From Streptomyces eurocidicus (GTDB lineage: Bacteria; Actinomycetota; Actinomycetes; Streptomycetales; Streptomycetaceae): DNA of 64,000 nucleotides. The notes beneath the pieces are model-generated. The model was not told the DNA's origin and made no database searches. It saw nothing but the letters and a program-made list of their open reading frames with translations. Position 1 is the first letter of the stretch. The number at the start of each line of letters is the position of its first letter. Shown piece by piece: positions 26,008 to 34,909 of this stretch. The stretch covers positions 434,001 through 498,000 of the forward strand of contig NZ_LGUI01000003.1 in the NCBI RefSeq assembly GCF_002891295.1. The letters run 5' to 3'. The position numbers and the translations under genes were made by a program.

Positions 26008-26565
26008 TCAGTCCCGGGGGAACTTCCCCGTCGCGAGCACGAGGCCCAGAGGGGTGTCGCTCAGATCGACCGGATCACCGAAGTCGAGGGTCCGGTTGGC
26101 GCGGTACTCCCCGTCCTTCGGAACGGTGTGCACATGGCACTGGCCGGTGTACGGATCCGCGATCACGTAGACCGGGACGTCCCCGGCGGCGTAGGCCGCC
26201 TTCTTCCTGCCGTAGTCGTTGTCGGCGGTCTCACGCGAGATCACCTCGAAGACGAACTCGACGTCCTGGTAGCGCCACTTCCCCTTGGCGTCCATCTCAG
26301 CGCCGTCGGCCGGCTTGAAGAGATCCGGGACGAAGCCGTTGCGGTAACCCGGCAGATCGAGGCGGACGTCGCACTCGACGAGGCTGTCTTCTCCGAATCG
26401 GGCTTCCAGCTGGAGCAGTACGTCCCTGATCACGGCCCAGTGCGTATGCCTCGGCGGCGACATGAGGATGGCTCCTCCGACGATCTCGCTCTTGTAGCCC
26501 TCGGGGGTGATCCCGTAGAGCAGCTCGAACATGTCATCGAAGTCCTGGTCGCCCTTGCCGGCCAT
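26008..26565 (-). CDS. Uma2 family (PD-(D/E)XK nuclease fold) protein
   Basis: This 185-residue protein of the Uma2 family, abundant in Streptomyces, has the signature GAILMSPPRHTHWAVIRDV, then FVPDLF (Asp), and VEFVFEVISRETADNDYGRK (Glu and Lys of the nuclease-type core). Members have the restriction-endonuclease fold, but no cellular role is established. The start is ATG 26565; a GTG ten codons earlier (26595) is possible. It stands alone and is followed on the same side by two small unknown genes. Confidence 0.85.
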   Translation of the reverse strand: MAGKGDQDFDDMFELLYGITPEGYKSEIVGGAILMSPPRHTHWAVIRDVLLQLEARFGEDSLVECDVRLDLPGYRNGFVPDLFKPADGAEMDAKGKWRYQDVEFVFEVISRETADNDYGRKKAAYAAGDVPVYVIADPYTGQCHVHTVPKDGEYRANRTLDFGDPVDLSDTPLGLVLATGKFPRD

Positions 26566-26731
26566 CCCGGTCCCGCCGATCGGTGCGATGGTCACCTGCC
26601 GCTTCCCCACCACCGCTGGTTTCCAGCGGCCGCGCAGTACAACGACAGGAGCGGAGGCCGGGACACGTCCGCGTCCGGCCGGACCCGGCGTGGGCCGACG
26701 CGGGCGCGACGGCCCCGCGCCGGCCGCTCGG

Positions 26732-26920
26732 TCACCCAGGGTCCCGGACCCCGGCCCCCGGTGCGGGGACGGGCTTGTCGGACGCACCGGGGCCGCCGGA
26801 GGCGGCCGTGCCTGCCGCGCCCTCATTCCCGGGCCTCTCACAACGGCCCGCGGGGGTGGCGGGGGCCACGACGCGCGGTCGCAGCGCGGGGAGGCCGAAA
26901 GCCGGTGGCGGGATCATCAT
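26732..26920 (-). CDS. Small Pro/Ala-rich hypothetical protein
   Basis: A 62-residue frame starts at ATG 26920, overlapping the stop of the preceding small gene in the sequence ATGA, and begins MMIPPPAFGLPALRPRVVA. It is rich in Pro, Ala and Gly without a membrane helix or motif. The start-stop overlap is the main argument for it; composition alone could arise by chance in DNA of this G+C content. Confidence 0.3.
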   Translation of the reverse strand: MMIPPPAFGLPALRPRVVAPATPAGRCERPGNEGAAGTAASGGPGASDKPVPAPGAGVRDPG

Positions 26921-27132
26921 GAGTGCCCCCCGTGGGCCGATTCCCGCACGTCCACGACGGCCCCAGGTTCCGGTACGGGGGTGTGTTCCGGGCCCGCGCC
27001 ACCCGGGCCCCGCTTCACGATCACCGTCCCGTCCGTCCCATACGTCGTGATCAACCGACTGAGCCACGCCCGCGCGCCGCTCCTCCCACCGCCCCGCTCG
27101 CCCCTACGCCGCACTTCGTCCGTTGGTGTCAC
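26917..27132 (-). CDS. Small hypothetical protein upstream of TPR regulator
   Basis: A 71-residue frame starts with GTG 27132. It has a basic head (DEVRRRGERGGGR) and a central phrase WLSRLITTYGTDGTVIVKRG followed by a Pro/Glu-rich tail. The YGTDGTVIV phrase recalls small proteins beside XRE-type regulators in other Streptomyces, but I cannot name a family. It diverges from the TPR regulator gene (start 27262). Confidence 0.45.
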   Translation of the reverse strand: MTPTDEVRRRGERGGGRSGARAWLSRLITTYGTDGTVIVKRGPGGAGPEHTPVPEPGAVVDVRESAHGGHS

Positions 27133-27261
27133 GGCCTCGTACTCCCTTCGCCAGGAGTTCAGTTCCTGTGCTCAACCAACACGGCGGCGCCGGACACGGG
27201 TACCGTCGTGAGGGGTGTCGAAGCCTGTCGCTTCCCCTACCGCTCACCTGGAGGCCGGGGT

Positions 27262-28614
27262 ATGAGGTCGCCGAACGAACAGCTTGCCGAGGTGCTCGCC
27301 CGATCCGGCCTCAGCCGTGGGGAGCTGGCCCGGAGGGTCAGGGCCGCCGCAGCCCTCCGGCGTCAGCCGCACATCGCGCCCGACAGCACCGGCGTGCGCC
27401 GGTGGCTGCAAGGCGAGACGCCCCGCCGCCCGCTCCCGGAGATCCTGGCGGACGTGTTCTCCGAGCACTTCGGGTACCGGGTCACGACGTACGACCTCGG
27501 GCTCGGCGAAGGCACGGCCGCCGATGGCGCACTCGTGTACAACGCCTCGTACGCGGCTACGGTGGAAACAGTCGCCGACTTGGGGAGAGCGGACGTGGAC
27601 CGACGCAAGTTGCTCGCAGCAGCGCCGTTCATCGCTGTCGCCGGGGTGGGCCCCTCCCGGGACTGGCTGTTGAACACCCTCGGCCAGGAGCCGGAGACCG
27701 GCCCCCGGGTGCGCGCCGAGGACGTGACGGCGGTGCGGAACATGTTCACCACGTTCCAGCGCATGGACATCTTCCAGGGCGGCGGCTCGGGCCGCCTGGT
27801 CCTGGCCGAGTACATGACCCAGCACGTCTACCCGCTGCTCCGCCGCACGCACACGAAGGACGTCCGCCGGGCCCTCTGCCAGGCGGCGGCCGAACAGACG
27901 TACCTGCTCGGGTGGATGGCCTATGACAACGGTGAGAACGGCACGGCGCAGCGGTATCTCATCCAGTCGCTGAGGCTCGCGGAGGAGTCCGGCGACGTCG
28001 CTCTCGGGGCGCACGTCCTGGCGGGCATGGCCGATCAGGCGACCCTGCTCGGGAACCCGGCCGAAGGGCGCCGTCTCGCGCAAGCGGGCAGGCACGGGCT
28101 CGCGAAGTCCACGTCCCCGGCCTGCCTGGCGGATCTGTGGTGCCTCGAAGGGCGGGCCCTCGCGCTGCTCGGCGAGAAGAAGGCGGCGGCACGCGCGGTC
28201 GCCGCGTCGGAGAAGGAGTACGAGCGGGTACGGCTGACGGAAGAGCCGGACTGGGCGGCGTTCATCGACCCCGCGTATCTGCACGGGGAGCACGCGAACA
28301 CGTTCCGGGACCTCGGGGATGCCGCCACCGCCGAGGAGCACGCGCGCCGGTCGATCGACTTCGCGAAGCGGCAGGAGCGTGCCCGCCGCGGCGCGATGTC
28401 GCAGGCCGCGCTGGCGGTCTCGCACCTGCAACGGCGGGACCTCGACTCGGCGCACTCCGCCGGTCTGCGGACGCTCTCCCTCTCCCGGAAGGTCAAGAGC
28501 TCGCGCTGCGTCGAAGCCGTGCAGGACCTCCAGCGGCGGATGCGGCCCTTCGGGACGCACCGGCTCGTGGCCGACTTCGACGAGCGGGCCCGGGAGTTCG
28601 TCGCGGCGGCCTAG
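27262..28614 (+). CDS. NsdA-like helix-turn-helix/TPR regulator
   Basis: This 450-residue protein has an N-terminal helix-turn-helix (LAEVLARSGLSRGELARRVR) and a STGVRRWLQGETPRRPLPEI segment typical of the group. A long C-terminal helical solenoid with tetratricopeptide-like repeats starts at about residue 180. It resembles NsdA-type proteins of Streptomyces, which repress sporulation and antibiotic production. The start is ATG 27262, 8 bases after GGAGG. It lies just left of the biosynthetic block that begins with the MFS gene at 28692; a pathway-related role is possible but not shown. Confidence 0.78.
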   Translation: MRSPNEQLAEVLARSGLSRGELARRVRAAAALRRQPHIAPDSTGVRRWLQGETPRRPLPEILADVFSEHFGYRVTTYDLGLGEGTAADGALVYNASYAATVETVADLGRADVDRRKLLAAAPFIAVAGVGPSRDWLLNTLGQEPETGPRVRAEDVTAVRNMFTTFQRMDIFQGGGSGRLVLAEYMTQHVYPLLRRTHTKDVRRALCQAAAEQTYLLGWMAYDNGENGTAQRYLIQSLRLAEESGDVALGAHVLAGMADQATLLGNPAEGRRLAQAGRHGLAKSTSPACLADLWCLEGRALALLGEKKAAARAVAASEKEYERVRLTEEPDWAAFIDPAYLHGEHANTFRDLGDAATAEEHARRSIDFAKRQERARRGAMSQAALAVSHLQRRDLDSAHSAGLRTLSLSRKVKSSRCVEAVQDLQRRMRPFGTHRLVADFDERAREFVAAA

Positions 28615-28691
28615 TCCCGCGACGGGCGGGCCCGTCCGCGTGCGGGCGCGGGCGCCCGCCCCCCGGCAGGGGCCGCGCACCCGCGCACCCG

Positions 28692-29996
28692 TCACGCCTT
28701 CGGCAGTTCCCTCATCGACCGCAGTGGTGAGAAGAAGATCAGCAGCCAGCTCACCGCCATGATCCCCGCCCCCGTCCACAGCGCCGCCCGCAGGCCCGCG
28801 AACTCGCCCAGCAGGCCCGCCAGGAGCGAGCCGACCGCCAGTGCTCCTGTCACCAGGAAGCGGAACGTGGCGTTCATGCGGCCGAGCAGGTGGTCCGGGG
28901 TGAGTTCCTGGCGGGCGGTGACCTTGATGACGTTGTCGGAGCCGATCTTGAACGTGACGGCCAGCCAGGCGAGCGCCGCCGCCCAGAGCGCGGGGCCCCG
29001 GTCCAGGCGGGCGATCAGGGCGCCCATCGGGGCGATGGCCAGGCCGATCACCCACATCGCGCGGCCGTGGCCGAGCCGCCTGCCGATGGCGCGGGCGCAG
29101 AGGGAGCCGAGGAAGGCGCCGACGCCGCCCAGGCCCAGGTAAGCGCCGAGCAGGCCCTCGGAGAGGTGCAGCTCGCGGACGAAGAGGACCGGGAGCAGGG
29201 TGAGGCTCATCTGGACGGCCAGGTTGGTGGCCGCGCCCTCCAGGGCGATCGGGCGCAGCAGCGGGTGGCCGAGGACGAAGCGGGCGCCCTCCAGGATCTC
29301 CCTGCCGAGGTGCCGGCCGGGCTGCCGCGTCGGCGCGGGCTCCGGGCGGCGCACCCGGAGCAGGCACAGGGCGGAGACGACGTACGTGGCGGCGTTGACG
29401 CCTATCGCCAGCGGGGCCGTGATCAGTTGTACGAGATAGCCGCCCGCGCCCCGGCCGGCGACCGAGTTGACCGCCTCCGCGCTCATCAGCCGGGCGTTGG
29501 CCTCGCCCAGCCGTTCGCGGCCCACGACGTGGGGCAGGAAGCTCTGGTTGGACACGTCGAAGAAGACCGTCGCCACGCCGCCGATCAGGACGACCGCGTA
29601 GAGCTGATACAGGGTCAGCGCGTCGAGCCACCAGGCCAGCGGGACCGAGCCGAAGAGCGCGGCGCGGACGATGTCGGCGGTGATCTGGAGGCGTCTTCGG
29701 CGCATCCGGTCGACCCAGGCGCCGGCCGGCAGCCCGATCAGCAGGAACGCGGCGGTGCTGAGCGCGGCGAGCGCGCCGACCTGGCCCGAGGAGGCGTCCA
29801 GTTCGGTGACGGCGAGCAGCGGGATGGCCAGATAGCTGATCTGGGTGCCGAACTTGCTGGTCGCCCCGGCGGCGAAGACGTAGCGGAAGTCCTTGAGGGC
29901 GAAGACGGAGCGGACGGCCGGCGCGGCGGTCTCCGGGGAGGCCGCCGCGCCGTCCGTGCCCGTACCCGAGGGGGCTGATCCCGAGGTGGTGACCAC
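28692..29996 (-). CDS. MFS exporter at the end of the biosynthetic operon
   Basis: This 434-residue transporter has 12 predicted helices of the MFS_3 (enterobactin exporter-like) group. Helix 1 follows VFALKDFRYVFAAGATSKFG, and motif A is GAWVDRMRRRRLQI. The start is GTG 29996, four bases before the stop of the upstream ATP-grasp gene is reached, so the genes are translated in one run. It closes the minus-strand block and is expected to export the product or an intermediate, or to give self-resistance. The 3' end is convergent with the TPR regulator gene. Confidence 0.87.
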   Translation of the reverse strand: MVTTSGSAPSGTGTDGAAASPETAAPAVRSVFALKDFRYVFAAGATSKFGTQISYLAIPLLAVTELDASSGQVGALAALSTAAFLLIGLPAGAWVDRMRRRRLQITADIVRAALFGSVPLAWWLDALTLYQLYAVVLIGGVATVFFDVSNQSFLPHVVGRERLGEANARLMSAEAVNSVAGRGAGGYLVQLITAPLAIGVNAATYVVSALCLLRVRRPEPAPTRQPGRHLGREILEGARFVLGHPLLRPIALEGAATNLAVQMSLTLLPVLFVRELHLSEGLLGAYLGLGGVGAFLGSLCARAIGRRLGHGRAMWVIGLAIAPMGALIARLDRGPALWAAALAWLAVTFKIGSDNVIKVTARQELTPDHLLGRMNATFRFLVTGALAVGSLLAGLLGEFAGLRAALWTGAGIMAVSWLLIFFSPLRSMRELPKA

Positions 29997-30000
29997 GGGA

Positions 30001-31248
30001 TCAGGCGGTTCGGAAGCGGACCTGGCGGGCGATCACGTCGCACCGCGCCACCGCGTCGTCGCCGTCCCGGCCGGAGACCAGCATGTAGCCCGCGCAGCAG
30101 TCGGCGACGGTGCGCAGCGGCGGGATGGTGTCCCCGGGGTTGCGGGCGATCACCACGCCGCGCTCGTGGCCCGTGACCTCGTGCAGGAGCGGGAGGTAGG
30201 CGTCCGTGAGCTCGCCCGGCGGTACGCGGCGGACGACGGCGTCGATGTCGTCGTCGGTCTCGACGGCCTCGACGGTGCCGGGCTCGGGGACGAAGAACTG
30301 GATGGCGGCGCCGCCGATGGGCTCGGGCGGGGTGAGCGGCAGCTCGTCGATGCCCAGCGGGACGGTCAGCATCATCCGGGCGAGGTCCAGGCCGAAGGCG
30401 CGGTTCACCAGGTGCTGCATGGCGTGGCCGCCGAGCCGGGCGTGGGACTCCAGGACCCGGGGGCCGTTCGGGGTCAGGACGTACTCGGTGTGCGAGGGGC
30501 CCTCGGTCAGGCCGACGGCGTCGAGCAGCCGGGCGGTCATGTCCCGCAGCTCAGGCAGGTACGGCACGGCGACCCGGCTGGGGGTGCTCACGGCCCACTC
30601 CACGAAGCGGTCGTTCATGCGGTACTCGGAGTAGCCGATGACCAGGTGCCGGCCGTCGAGGGAGAAGCCGTCGACGCTGACGACCGGGCCGGAGAGGAAC
30701 TCCTCGGCGAGGGCCGAGGTGAGTCCGGCCGCGGTCATGGACTCCCAGGCGCGGACGGCCTCCTCGGCGCCCTCCACCCGGTTGATGTGGCGGCTGGCGG
30801 CGCCGTCGACGGGCTTGAGGACGACCGGCCCGGCCACGGAGGCGGCGAACTCGGCGGCCTCCTCGGCGCTGTGCACCACCTGGTGGCGTACGGGGCTGAG
30901 GTCGTGCTTGGCGAGCAGCTCGCGGGTGAGGGCCTTGTCCTTGAGGGAGCGCTGGGTCTCCTCGCCGACGCCGGGCAGGCCCAGCGCGTCGACGACGTGG
31001 CCGCAGGCTATGCCGGCCGGCTCGGAGGTGGTGAGGACGCGGTCGAACGGGCGCTCCTCGTGCAGCGGGCGGAGCACGTCCAGGATGGCCGGGCCGTCGG
31101 TGACCGGGGCGTGCACGATGCGCTCGCAGTGCTCCGCGATCGACGGCTCGTAGAGGCCCTCCTCGTGGACGAGCACGATGTCGATGCCCAGGTCCTTGGC
31201 GCCGGCGATGGGGGCCGGGCGGCCGCCGATCCACGCTACTCGAAACAT
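30001..31248 (-). CDS. ATP-grasp ligase A
   Basis: This 415-residue protein has a pre-ATP-grasp N-terminal domain. The ATP-grasp core starts near residue 105 (DKALTRELLAKHDLSPVR), with ATP-binding Lys in VVLKPVDGAAS and the Mg-binding Glu/Asn region in GPRVLESHARLGG. Such enzymes activate a carboxylate as acyl phosphate and join it to an amine, as in L-amino acid ligases. It is strikingly similar to the ligase at 33616-34872 along its whole length, so one arose by duplication. The start is ATG 31248 after GGAG. It lies in a block with an amino-acid-type exporter, which fits a peptide-like product. Confidence 0.87.
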   Translation of the reverse strand: MFRVAWIGGRPAPIAGAKDLGIDIVLVHEEGLYEPSIAEHCERIVHAPVTDGPAILDVLRPLHEERPFDRVLTTSEPAGIACGHVVDALGLPGVGEETQRSLKDKALTRELLAKHDLSPVRHQVVHSAEEAAEFAASVAGPVVLKPVDGAASRHINRVEGAEEAVRAWESMTAAGLTSALAEEFLSGPVVSVDGFSLDGRHLVIGYSEYRMNDRFVEWAVSTPSRVAVPYLPELRDMTARLLDAVGLTEGPSHTEYVLTPNGPRVLESHARLGGHAMQHLVNRAFGLDLARMMLTVPLGIDELPLTPPEPIGGAAIQFFVPEPGTVEAVETDDDIDAVVRRVPPGELTDAYLPLLHEVTGHERGVVIARNPGDTIPPLRTVADCCAGYMLVSGRDGDDAVARCDVIARQVRFRTA

Positions 31249-31288
31249 CAGTTGACTCCGCTTGTCGTCGTACGGGAGGCCGTACGAG

Positions 31289-31330
31289 GGCTCGTAGGGG
31301 TGGTGCGAAGGCTCGTAAGGGTGGTGCGAG
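31289..31330. repeat. Two tandem 21-bp repeats
   Basis: GGCTCGTAGGGGTGGTGCGA and GGCTCGTAAGGGTGGTGCGA, each 21 bp long, follow each other directly in the 106-bp gap between the LysE-type exporter gene and ATP-grasp ligase A. They could be leader or regulatory repeats, or a slippage product. Confidence 0.6.
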
Positions 31331-31354
31331 GGACGCGGCGAGTGGCCGTGGGTC

Positions 31355-31978
31355 TCATGAGACGGCTACGCGCACCGAGATGCCGGCCAGCACGGTTCCC
31401 ATCACATAGCGCTGGATGTTCAGCCACCGGGGACGGCTCTTGAGGAAGGTGGAGATGGAGCCGGCACCGAGGGCGATGAGGGCGTTCACGGTGACCGCGA
31501 CCACGATCTGGGTGAGGCCGATCAGGAGGCTCTGGAGTGCCACGGAGCCCTTGTCGGGCTCGACGAACTGGGGCAGCACCGAGATATAGAGGATGGCGAT
31601 CTTGGGGTTGAGGAGATTGGTGACCAGACCCATCGTGAAGAGCTTGCGCGGCGGGTCCGGGGGCAGCGGCTCGGGGTCGAAGGCCGAGACGCCGCCGGGC
31701 TTGAGGGTCTTCCAGGCGAGCCAGAGCAGATACGCCGCGCCGGCCAGCTTCACGGTCGTGTACACGGCCGGCACCAGGGTGAAGAGCGCGGCTATGCCGG
31801 CGATGGCGGCCAGGAGGTAGACGAAGAAGCCGACGGCGACACCGAGCAGCGAGACCATTCCGGCCCGCTTGCCCTGGGTCACCGAACGGGACACCAGATA
31901 GATCATGTTGGGGCCGGGGGTGAGCACCAGGCCGAGCGCGATGACCGCCATGCCCACCACGGCATGCATGCTGACCAT
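31355..31978 (-). CDS. LysE family amino acid exporter
   Basis: This 207-residue membrane protein has about six helices and the family N terminus LVLTPGPNMIYLVSRSVTQG, with a central LGVAVGFFVYLLAAIAG helix and the conserved GLVTNLLNPKIAILY. LysE/RhtB proteins export amino acids and derivatives by exchange with protons. The start is ATG 31978, five bases after AAGGAG. Its place between two ATP-grasp ligase genes suggests that it exports an amino-acid-like product of the block, or protects the cell from it. Confidence 0.9.
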   Translation of the reverse strand: MVSMHAVVGMAVIALGLVLTPGPNMIYLVSRSVTQGKRAGMVSLLGVAVGFFVYLLAAIAGIAALFTLVPAVYTTVKLAGAAYLLWLAWKTLKPGGVSAFDPEPLPPDPPRKLFTMGLVTNLLNPKIAILYISVLPQFVEPDKGSVALQSLLIGLTQIVVAVTVNALIALGAGSISTFLKSRPRWLNIQRYVMGTVLAGISVRVAVS

Positions 31979-32005
31979 ACAACTCCTTTGCTGGCGGAGC
32001 GTTTG

Positions 32006-33268
32006 CTAGCGGTCCAGGCCGCAGCCGCCCCGGGCGACGGGGGATCCTGGATATTCAACCGCAACGCAGTCCAGGGTGAACTGGTCGGCCGTCGCCAGAA
32101 TGGACTTCTCCACCTCGTGGGTCGTCCCGCCGCGGAACCGGAAGCGCGCGCCCACGTGTTCGTAGCCGCCGACCTTGGGCATCACATAGCCGATCTGCGG
32201 CACCACCGCGGCGTACGGGGCCGGGCCCGAGCTCGGCGTCGGCGAGGTGGCGACCACCTCGCAGGGCGCGGGCACCGGGGTGGGCACCAGCAGCCAGCCG
32301 CCGGTGCTGCCGTGCGGAACCGGGTCCAGCGCCGGTTCCCTGCCGACCTGGATGGCGGCCGCGGCGGCCATCAGGTCGACGCCGTGCACCTCGCGCCAGA
32401 TGAAGGGGATCTCGGCGCCGCCGACCCGGCAGCCGGCCTCCAGGAAGGTCAGCCGGGGCGCGCCGGACTCCTCCGTGCCGACGAAGACCTCCAGGTGGAA
32501 GACCCAGGGGCGGCGCCCGCCGAGGGCGGCGGACACGGCGGCGGTGAACTCACCGAGCGGACCGAGTAGTTCCGGATCGTCCTCCTCGACCGAGCCCAGG
32601 GACTGGCCCTCGGTGAAGTCGACACAGGTGTTCACATAGCGGGAGGCCGTCCAGGGGCCCAGCGCGGTGCCGGTCCACAGCCCGTCGATATGGAAGATCG
32701 TGTCCGGGCAGAGCGTCTGCACCAGCCGGGCCTCGGGCTCCAGCGCCTCCAGCTCGCCGAGGTCCGCCGCCGACTCCAGGCGCATCACACCCCGGCTGGC
32801 GGTGCCCCGGCGGGGCTTGACGATCACGGGCCAGCCGTGCGCGTCGGCGAACTCCCGCACCGAGTCGGCGTCCGGGGCGTCCGCGAAGGCGGGCGTACGG
32901 ATCCCGGCGCCCGCCACCAGCTCCGTCATGGTCAGCTTGTCGCGGAACCGGGCGAGCTCCATCGGGCTCTGCCCGGGACAGCCGAGCTGGGCCCGCAGCA
33001 GGGCCGCGGTGTCCAGGTCGCCCTCGTTGAGCGCGACCACCCGGGCCGGTGTGCCGAAGCGCACGGACAGGGTGTCGGCGGCCTGCTTCACCTGGTGGAA
33101 GTCGTCCGTCGCGCGGACCGTGACGATGCCCGCCGCGCTCTCCGGGATGGACTGCCGGCCCAGCACCGTGGTCACGTACGAGACGCGGTGCGCGCTGTGG
33201 TCGATGTAGTTCTCGTACAGCGCGTACCGGTCGCGCCACCGGTGGATGACCAGGATGTGGTCGCTCAA
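32006..33268 (-). CDS. ATP-grasp ligase B
   Basis: This 420-residue ATP-grasp protein is only distantly related to the other two in the block. It has the central WPVIVKPRRGTASRGVMRL segment (ATP-binding Lys near residue 145) and an active-site region PRLTFLEAGCRVGGAEIPF (metal-binding Glu). It starts with TTG at 33268, overlapping the stop of the small gene upstream in the sequence TTGA, so translation is coupled. It probably forms an amide bond in the pathway; the substrate is unknown. The last 15 residues are rich in Gly and Cys. Confidence 0.85.
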   Translation of the reverse strand: MSDHILVIHRWRDRYALYENYIDHSAHRVSYVTTVLGRQSIPESAAGIVTVRATDDFHQVKQAADTLSVRFGTPARVVALNEGDLDTAALLRAQLGCPGQSPMELARFRDKLTMTELVAGAGIRTPAFADAPDADSVREFADAHGWPVIVKPRRGTASRGVMRLESAADLGELEALEPEARLVQTLCPDTIFHIDGLWTGTALGPWTASRYVNTCVDFTEGQSLGSVEEDDPELLGPLGEFTAAVSAALGGRRPWVFHLEVFVGTEESGAPRLTFLEAGCRVGGAEIPFIWREVHGVDLMAAAAAIQVGREPALDPVPHGSTGGWLLVPTPVPAPCEVVATSPTPSSGPAPYAAVVPQIGYVMPKVGGYEHVGARFRFRGGTTHEVEKSILATADQFTLDCVAVEYPGSPVARGGCGLDR

Positions 33269-33513
33269 GGCTGTTCCCTTCTGGCGTGGTCATGGATCCG
33301 GCGCACGGCGTACGTCGCGGTGAGGACGGCGGCACGGGCCGCGCCCAGCGCCTCCTGGGCGCTGTCGAGGTCGGCGTCCGGCAGCCCGTCCACCACGCCC
33401 GTCGCGCACTCGATGAGGTGCAGTGCCACCCGGGCGAGGTCGTCGTCCGGGCCGAATTCCTTGGCGACCGCCTTGTGGGCCGATTCCAGCAGCTGTGCTG
33501 CGTTGCTTTGCAC
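33265..33513 (-). CDS. Small helical protein coupled to ATP-grasp B
   Basis: This 82-residue, all-helical, acidic protein starts at GTG 33513, seven bases after GGGAG. It has phrases such as AAQLLESAHKAVAKEFG and LDSAQEALGAARAAVL, and no Ser attachment motif of carrier proteins (no GxDS). It is therefore not an acyl or peptidyl carrier by sequence. The stop overlaps the TTG start of ATP-grasp B, which suggests a complex with it or equal expression. I do not recognise the family. Confidence 0.65.
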   Translation of the reverse strand: MQSNAAQLLESAHKAVAKEFGPDDDLARVALHLIECATGVVDGLPDADLDSAQEALGAARAAVLTATYAVRRIHDHARREQP

Positions 33514-33615
33514 AGGGTTCTCCCGTCGGTCGAAGCGGGCCCCGCGCACGGCCGCGCCGTCTCGGGCGCGGCCGTGCGAGGAGCCCTGCGGCCGGACCGG
33601 CCGATGGTCGAGCGG

Positions 33616-34872
33616 TCAGCCGATGCTGAAGCGGATCCGGTCGTTGATGTCGTCGCACTTGGCCACGGCGTCGTCCGCGTCCTTGCCGGTCGCGATGACG
33701 TAGCCCGAGACGCAGTCGGCCACGGTCAGCAGCTCGGGCACCTCGTCACCGGGGCCCTTCTGGATCACCGCCGCCACCTCCTCGTCCCGGAGCTGGTCCA
33801 GGTAGGGCAGGAAGACCAGCGGCACCTCGCCCTTCGGCAGGTGGCGCACGGTGGACGGGATGCCCTCCGCCACGTCGACCGAGCGGACCGTGCCCGCGTC
33901 GGGGGTGAAGAAGCGCACCGCGGCGCCCGCGATGGGCTCCGGCGAGGTCTCCGGCAGCTCGTCGATGCCGAGCAGCACCGTCAGGAACATCCGGTTGAGG
34001 TCGAGGCCGAAGGCCCGGCGGACCAGCTCGGGGGCGCCGCTGCCGGCGAGGCGGGCGTGCGACTCCAGCACCCGGGGGCCGTCGGGGGTGAGCACGAACT
34101 CGCTGTGCGAGGGGCCCTCGGTGAGGCCGACCGCGTCGAGCAGCTTCACGGTGAGGGCGCGCAGCTCGGCCAGGTGCGGGCGGGCGACCCGGCTGGGCGT
34201 GCTGACCTCCCACTCCACGAAGCGCTCGTTCATCCGGTACTCGGAGTAGCCGATGGTGAGGTGCCGGCCCTCGAAGGAGAAGGAGTCGACGCTGACCACC
34301 GGGCCGGAGAGGAACTCCTCGGCGATCGGCGCGGTGATGCCCGCCGCCTGGAGGGTCTCCCAGGCGGCCGCCACCTGCGCGGGCTCCGAGATCTCGTGAA
34401 TGTGCAGGCTCGCGACGCCGTCGACGGGCTTGAGCACGATCGGGCCGCCCACCTCGGCGAGGAACGCGGTGGCCTCCTCGACGCTCGTCACCACGCGGTA
34501 GCGCACCGGGCTCAGGTCGTGCTTGGCCAGCAGCTCACGGGTGAGGGCCTTGTCCTTCAGGGCGCGGGCCGTCGCCTCGGAGACGCCGGGCAGGCCCAGC
34601 GCGTCCACCACGAAGCCGGTCGACTCGGCGGCCGGCTCGGTGGTGGTGACGACGCGGTCGAAGGGGCGCTCCTCGTGCAGCGGGCGCAGCACGTCCAGGA
34701 TGGCCTGGCCGTCGGTGAGCGGCGCGTGGATGATGCGCTCGCAGTGCTCGGCGATGGCCTCGTCGTACGCGCCCTTCTCGTGGACGAGCACGATGTCGAT
34801 GTCCAGCTCCTTCGCGCCGTTGATGGGCGCGGGACGGCCGCCGATCACCGCTACGCGGAACTTGCGGGGCAT
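33616..34872 (-). CDS. ATP-grasp ligase C, paralogue of A
   Basis: This 418-residue ATP-grasp protein shares long identical stretches with ligase A, for example KDKALTRELLAKHDLSPVR, LSGPVVSVD, GYSEYRMN and DAVGLTEGPSH. Differences lie in the substrate-side loops (VASLHIHEI against AASRHINRV, ARLAGSGAPELV against ARLGGHAMQHLV). The two enzymes thus probably carry out successive or parallel ligations with different amino acids. The start is ATG 34872 after AAGGAG. It is followed on the minus strand by the small helical protein and ligase B, and preceded by the dioxygenase gene. Confidence 0.87.
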   Translation of the reverse strand: MPRKFRVAVIGGRPAPINGAKELDIDIVLVHEKGAYDEAIAEHCERIIHAPLTDGQAILDVLRPLHEERPFDRVVTTTEPAAESTGFVVDALGLPGVSEATARALKDKALTRELLAKHDLSPVRYRVVTSVEEATAFLAEVGGPIVLKPVDGVASLHIHEISEPAQVAAAWETLQAAGITAPIAEEFLSGPVVSVDSFSFEGRHLTIGYSEYRMNERFVEWEVSTPSRVARPHLAELRALTVKLLDAVGLTEGPSHSEFVLTPDGPRVLESHARLAGSGAPELVRRAFGLDLNRMFLTVLLGIDELPETSPEPIAGAAVRFFTPDAGTVRSVDVAEGIPSTVRHLPKGEVPLVFLPYLDQLRDEEVAAVIQKGPGDEVPELLTVADCVSGYVIATGKDADDAVAKCDDINDRIRFSIG

Positions 34873-34909
34873 GCGAACTCCTTGGGGTGTCTGGTGGAGA
34901 GGGTGGTGA

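Noticed and set aside
33265..33513. Peptidyl or acyl carrier protein
   Set aside because: The Gly-x-Asp-Ser attachment motif is missing.
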